Shown here: positions 62,455 through 64,000 of the stretch, in pieces
Position numbering within the stretch: position 1 is the stretch's first letter
How the letters are laid out: every line of letters begins with the position of its first letter
Origin: Palsa-1439 sp050015495
GTDB lineage: Bacteria > Verrucomicrobiota > Verrucomicrobiia > Palsa-1439
Direction of reading: 5' to 3'
Length of the DNA stretch: 64,000 nt
Assembly (NCBI GenBank): GCA_050015495.1
Contig: JBEKBH010000019.1
Location: 1 to 64,000 of the forward strand
Translations under genes and position numbers: made by a program
Notes under the pieces: generated by a model
Databases searched by the model: none
Seen by the model: the letters and a program-made list of their open reading frames with translations, nothing else
What the model was told of the DNA's origin: nothing

Positions 62455-64000
62455 ATGGTTGCTATCAAAGCACAATACCGCCTCAGTGACGCCAAGGAGT
62501 ACTTCTCCGAACACTTGAGCGTTGGTGACTACTACACCGAAGGCCAACAGGTGCTGGGTCAGTGGTACGGTGAGGGAGCCGAGAAACTGGGGCTGTCGGG
62601 GGTCACACGTCAAGACGACTTCGTTCGGCTCTGTGAGAACCTTCATCCGCAGACCGGCGACAAGCTGACGCTGCGCCAAAACACCACGCGTCTGGATATT
62701 GGTGGGGATGGCCAACCTCGTGAAAACACGAATCGGCGTGTGTTCTACGATTTCACGCTCTCACCGGCCAAATCGGTGTCCATCGCCGCCCTGGTGGGCC
62801 ATGACTCGCGCATTGTCGAGGCGCACGAACAAGCTGTCACGGTGGCGCTCAGTCAGTTGCAGGCCTTCGCCTCGACGCGCGTCCGCAAGAAGGGCCAATG
62901 CACGGATCGAACCACGGGCAACATCGTGGCTGCGGTGTTCCGTCACGACACCTCGCGCGCCCTCGATCCGCACTTGCACACGCACTGCATCGTATTCAAC
63001 GCCACGTTCGACTCGGTCGAGGCGCGGTGGAAAGCGCTCCAGAACCACGACATGCTGATGGCGCAGAAGTTTGTCGAGAACGTCTATTATCATGAGTTGT
63101 CCCGCGCCTTGAGGCAATTTGGCTACGGCATCGAAAACCAGCGGCGGGGGGATTTCGAGATCGAGGGTGTGTCGCCGTCGTTGATTGAGAAGTTCTCGAA
63201 ACGGCATCAAGAGATTGACCAAAAGACACGCGAGCTGCTGGAACGCGAACCAGAGAAGGCCACTGGCAACGTCGCTGCCATCCGCGACCGTATCGCCCAT
63301 AAGGAACGGGCACGCAAGATCAAGGGCATCACCCTGGGCGAATTACGAAGCAGTTGGGACCGGCAATTGACCGACGCGGAGAAAACATCGCTTGGCCGAC
63401 TAACTAAGGAACAGCCGTCAATTGCGGCATCCAGCGAGGCGTTGGCAGAACAAGCAGTTGCGTGGGCTGAGGAGCATCTGTTTGAACGCCGTTCGGTGGT
63501 GCTGGAACACGAAGTGTGGCGCCACGCTCTGGAGCATGTGCGAGGACAGAACGTGGAGTTGGCCGAGATTCAGGCCGCCGCGAGTCGGCGCGGCTACGTG
63601 GGCTACAAACAGCATCCCGGCCGGATCACGACTCGGGATGTAATCGACCGCGAATGGGAGATTGTGTGCATGGCGCGTGATGGCATTCGTCGATGTGCGC
63701 CACTTTGCCCCGGACACTCGATCCAGAATGCCAGCTTGGATTCCGAGCAACGCGAAGCCGTCGACCGCATTCTGCGGTCGCAGAACTTTGTCACGTTGTT
63801 TCGCGGCGGGGCCGGCACTGGCAAGAGCTACGCACTGCGTGAAGTGTACGGCGCTCTCCGGCAAGGAGGGCGCACAATCGCAGTCGTCGCTCCGCAGCGG
63901 CAACAAGTCATGGACTTGGAACGCGACGGTTTCCAAGGTGCCCAAACCGTCAGCGCGCTTCTCGCTCGCGCGACGCTGCCACGCGGTGGTGTACTGCTGG
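62455..64000 (+). CDS. mobF: MobF relaxase-helicase, second copy, 3' end outside window
   Basis: An open frame from ATG 62455 to the window end with no stop (515 codons). It is homologous to the first MobF throughout, starting MVAIKAQYRLSDAKEYFSEH, with GVSPS in place of GVSPP and ALDPHLHTHCIVFNATFD (HUH histidines). Walker A is GGAGTGKSY as in copy 1, and the last residues match the region just before copy 1's Walker B (LLVDEAG). Divergence at many third-codon positions means it is an old paralogue, not a recent or assembly duplicate. About 425 residues should lie beyond the window. Confidence 0.93.
   Translation, partial: MVAIKAQYRLSDAKEYFSEHLSVGDYYTEGQQVLGQWYGEGAEKLGLSGVTRQDDFVRLCENLHPQTGDKLTLRQNTTRLDIGGDGQPRENTNRRVFYDFTLSPAKSVSIAALVGHDSRIVEAHEQAVTVALSQLQAFASTRVRKKGQCTDRTTGNIVAAVFRHDTSRALDPHLHTHCIVFNATFDSVEARWKALQNHDMLMAQKFVENVYYHELSRALRQFGYGIENQRRGDFEIEGVSPSLIEKFSKRHQEIDQKTRELLEREPEKATGNVAAIRDRIAHKERARKIKGITLGELRSSWDRQLTDAEKTSLGRLTKEQPSIAASSEALAEQAVAWAEEHLFERRSVVLEHEVWRHALEHVRGQNVELAEIQAAASRRGYVGYKQHPGRITTRDVIDREWEIVCMARDGIRRCAPLCPGHSIQNASLDSEQREAVDRILRSQNFVTLFRGGAGTGKSYALREVYGALRQGGRTIAVVAPQRQQVMDLERDGFQGAQTVSALLARATLPRGGVLL

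Noticed and set aside
1..64000. CRISPR arrays, rRNA genes or a prophage
   Set aside because: No regularly spaced short repeats with unique spacers, no rRNA motifs and no phage structural genes. The repeats seen are coding (RHS, Ig-like) or att-related.
61315..64000. Second mobF region as an assembly duplicate of the first
   Set aside because: The copies differ at many third-codon positions and through the noncoding block, so they are diverged paralogues.

Overview
The window looks like a Verrucomicrobiota chromosome, probably near the Pedosphaera/subdivision 3 lineages. Pointers are a prepilin-type protein with the FNLIELLV N-terminus and a late RHxGGxNxL block, long RHS/YD proteins with verrucomicrobial-style secreted neighbours, a PEP-CTERM-like tail, a fused metX-metW gene and an ExbB carrying a DUF2341/LamG ectodomain. 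The taxonomic call is inference from gene families only.

Layout. (1) 1-1532: the 3' end of a large serine recombinase running into an intact tRNA-Arg(TCG) gene on the minus strand. (2) 1491-22086: an integrated element bounded by a 47-bp perfect direct repeat that is the 5' half of that tRNA. In order it holds a tyrosine integrase, an AAA ATPase, a prepilin-like gene, an RHS operon with candidate immunity genes, decayed RHS and prepilin fragments, about 2.4 kb without clear genes, a MobF relaxase-helicase, a small hypothetical gene and an excisionase-like HTH gene. (3) From 22040 onwards: a second element appears to start in the same way (att, integrase, AAA ATPase). Its interior holds two sulfur-assimilation operons and a 25.7-kb surface/secretion locus. 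At 61315 the same conserved noncoding block reappears, followed by a second mobF that runs off the window end. The two units share ends and differ in cargo, so I read them as tandem members of one family of mobilizable cargo elements. If so, a third att copy should lie about 2-3 kb past the window.

Sulfur part. Operon A (minus strand, 30961 to 25488): yezD-like DUF2292, outer-membrane protein, cysK, metY, metX-metW fusion. Operon B (minus, 34721 to 32566): a second DUF2292, an M14-like peptidase/deacylase, a second cysK. Locus C (plus, 35784-61304): an anionic-ligand-binding-like exoprotein, two members of a repeated secreted domain family, TpsB, ExbB/ExbD/TonB, a porin, a coiled-coil protein, a 3731-aa TpsA, and a third member of the repeated family. 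All three units have the same promoter/operator: a TTGCAT -35, a 16-bp spacer, a TAGRRT -10, a CTAYY-N5-RRTAG palindrome overlapping the -10 and a second palindrome downstream. This ties the giant exoprotein locus to cysteine and methionine synthesis. TpsA has no cysteine that I can find and very little methionine, which fits expression under sulfur starvation. The layout resembles the phosphate-regulated PdtA/PdtB TPS-TonB locus of Pseudomonas aeruginosa, here apparently placed under sulfur control and carried as cargo on a mobile element.
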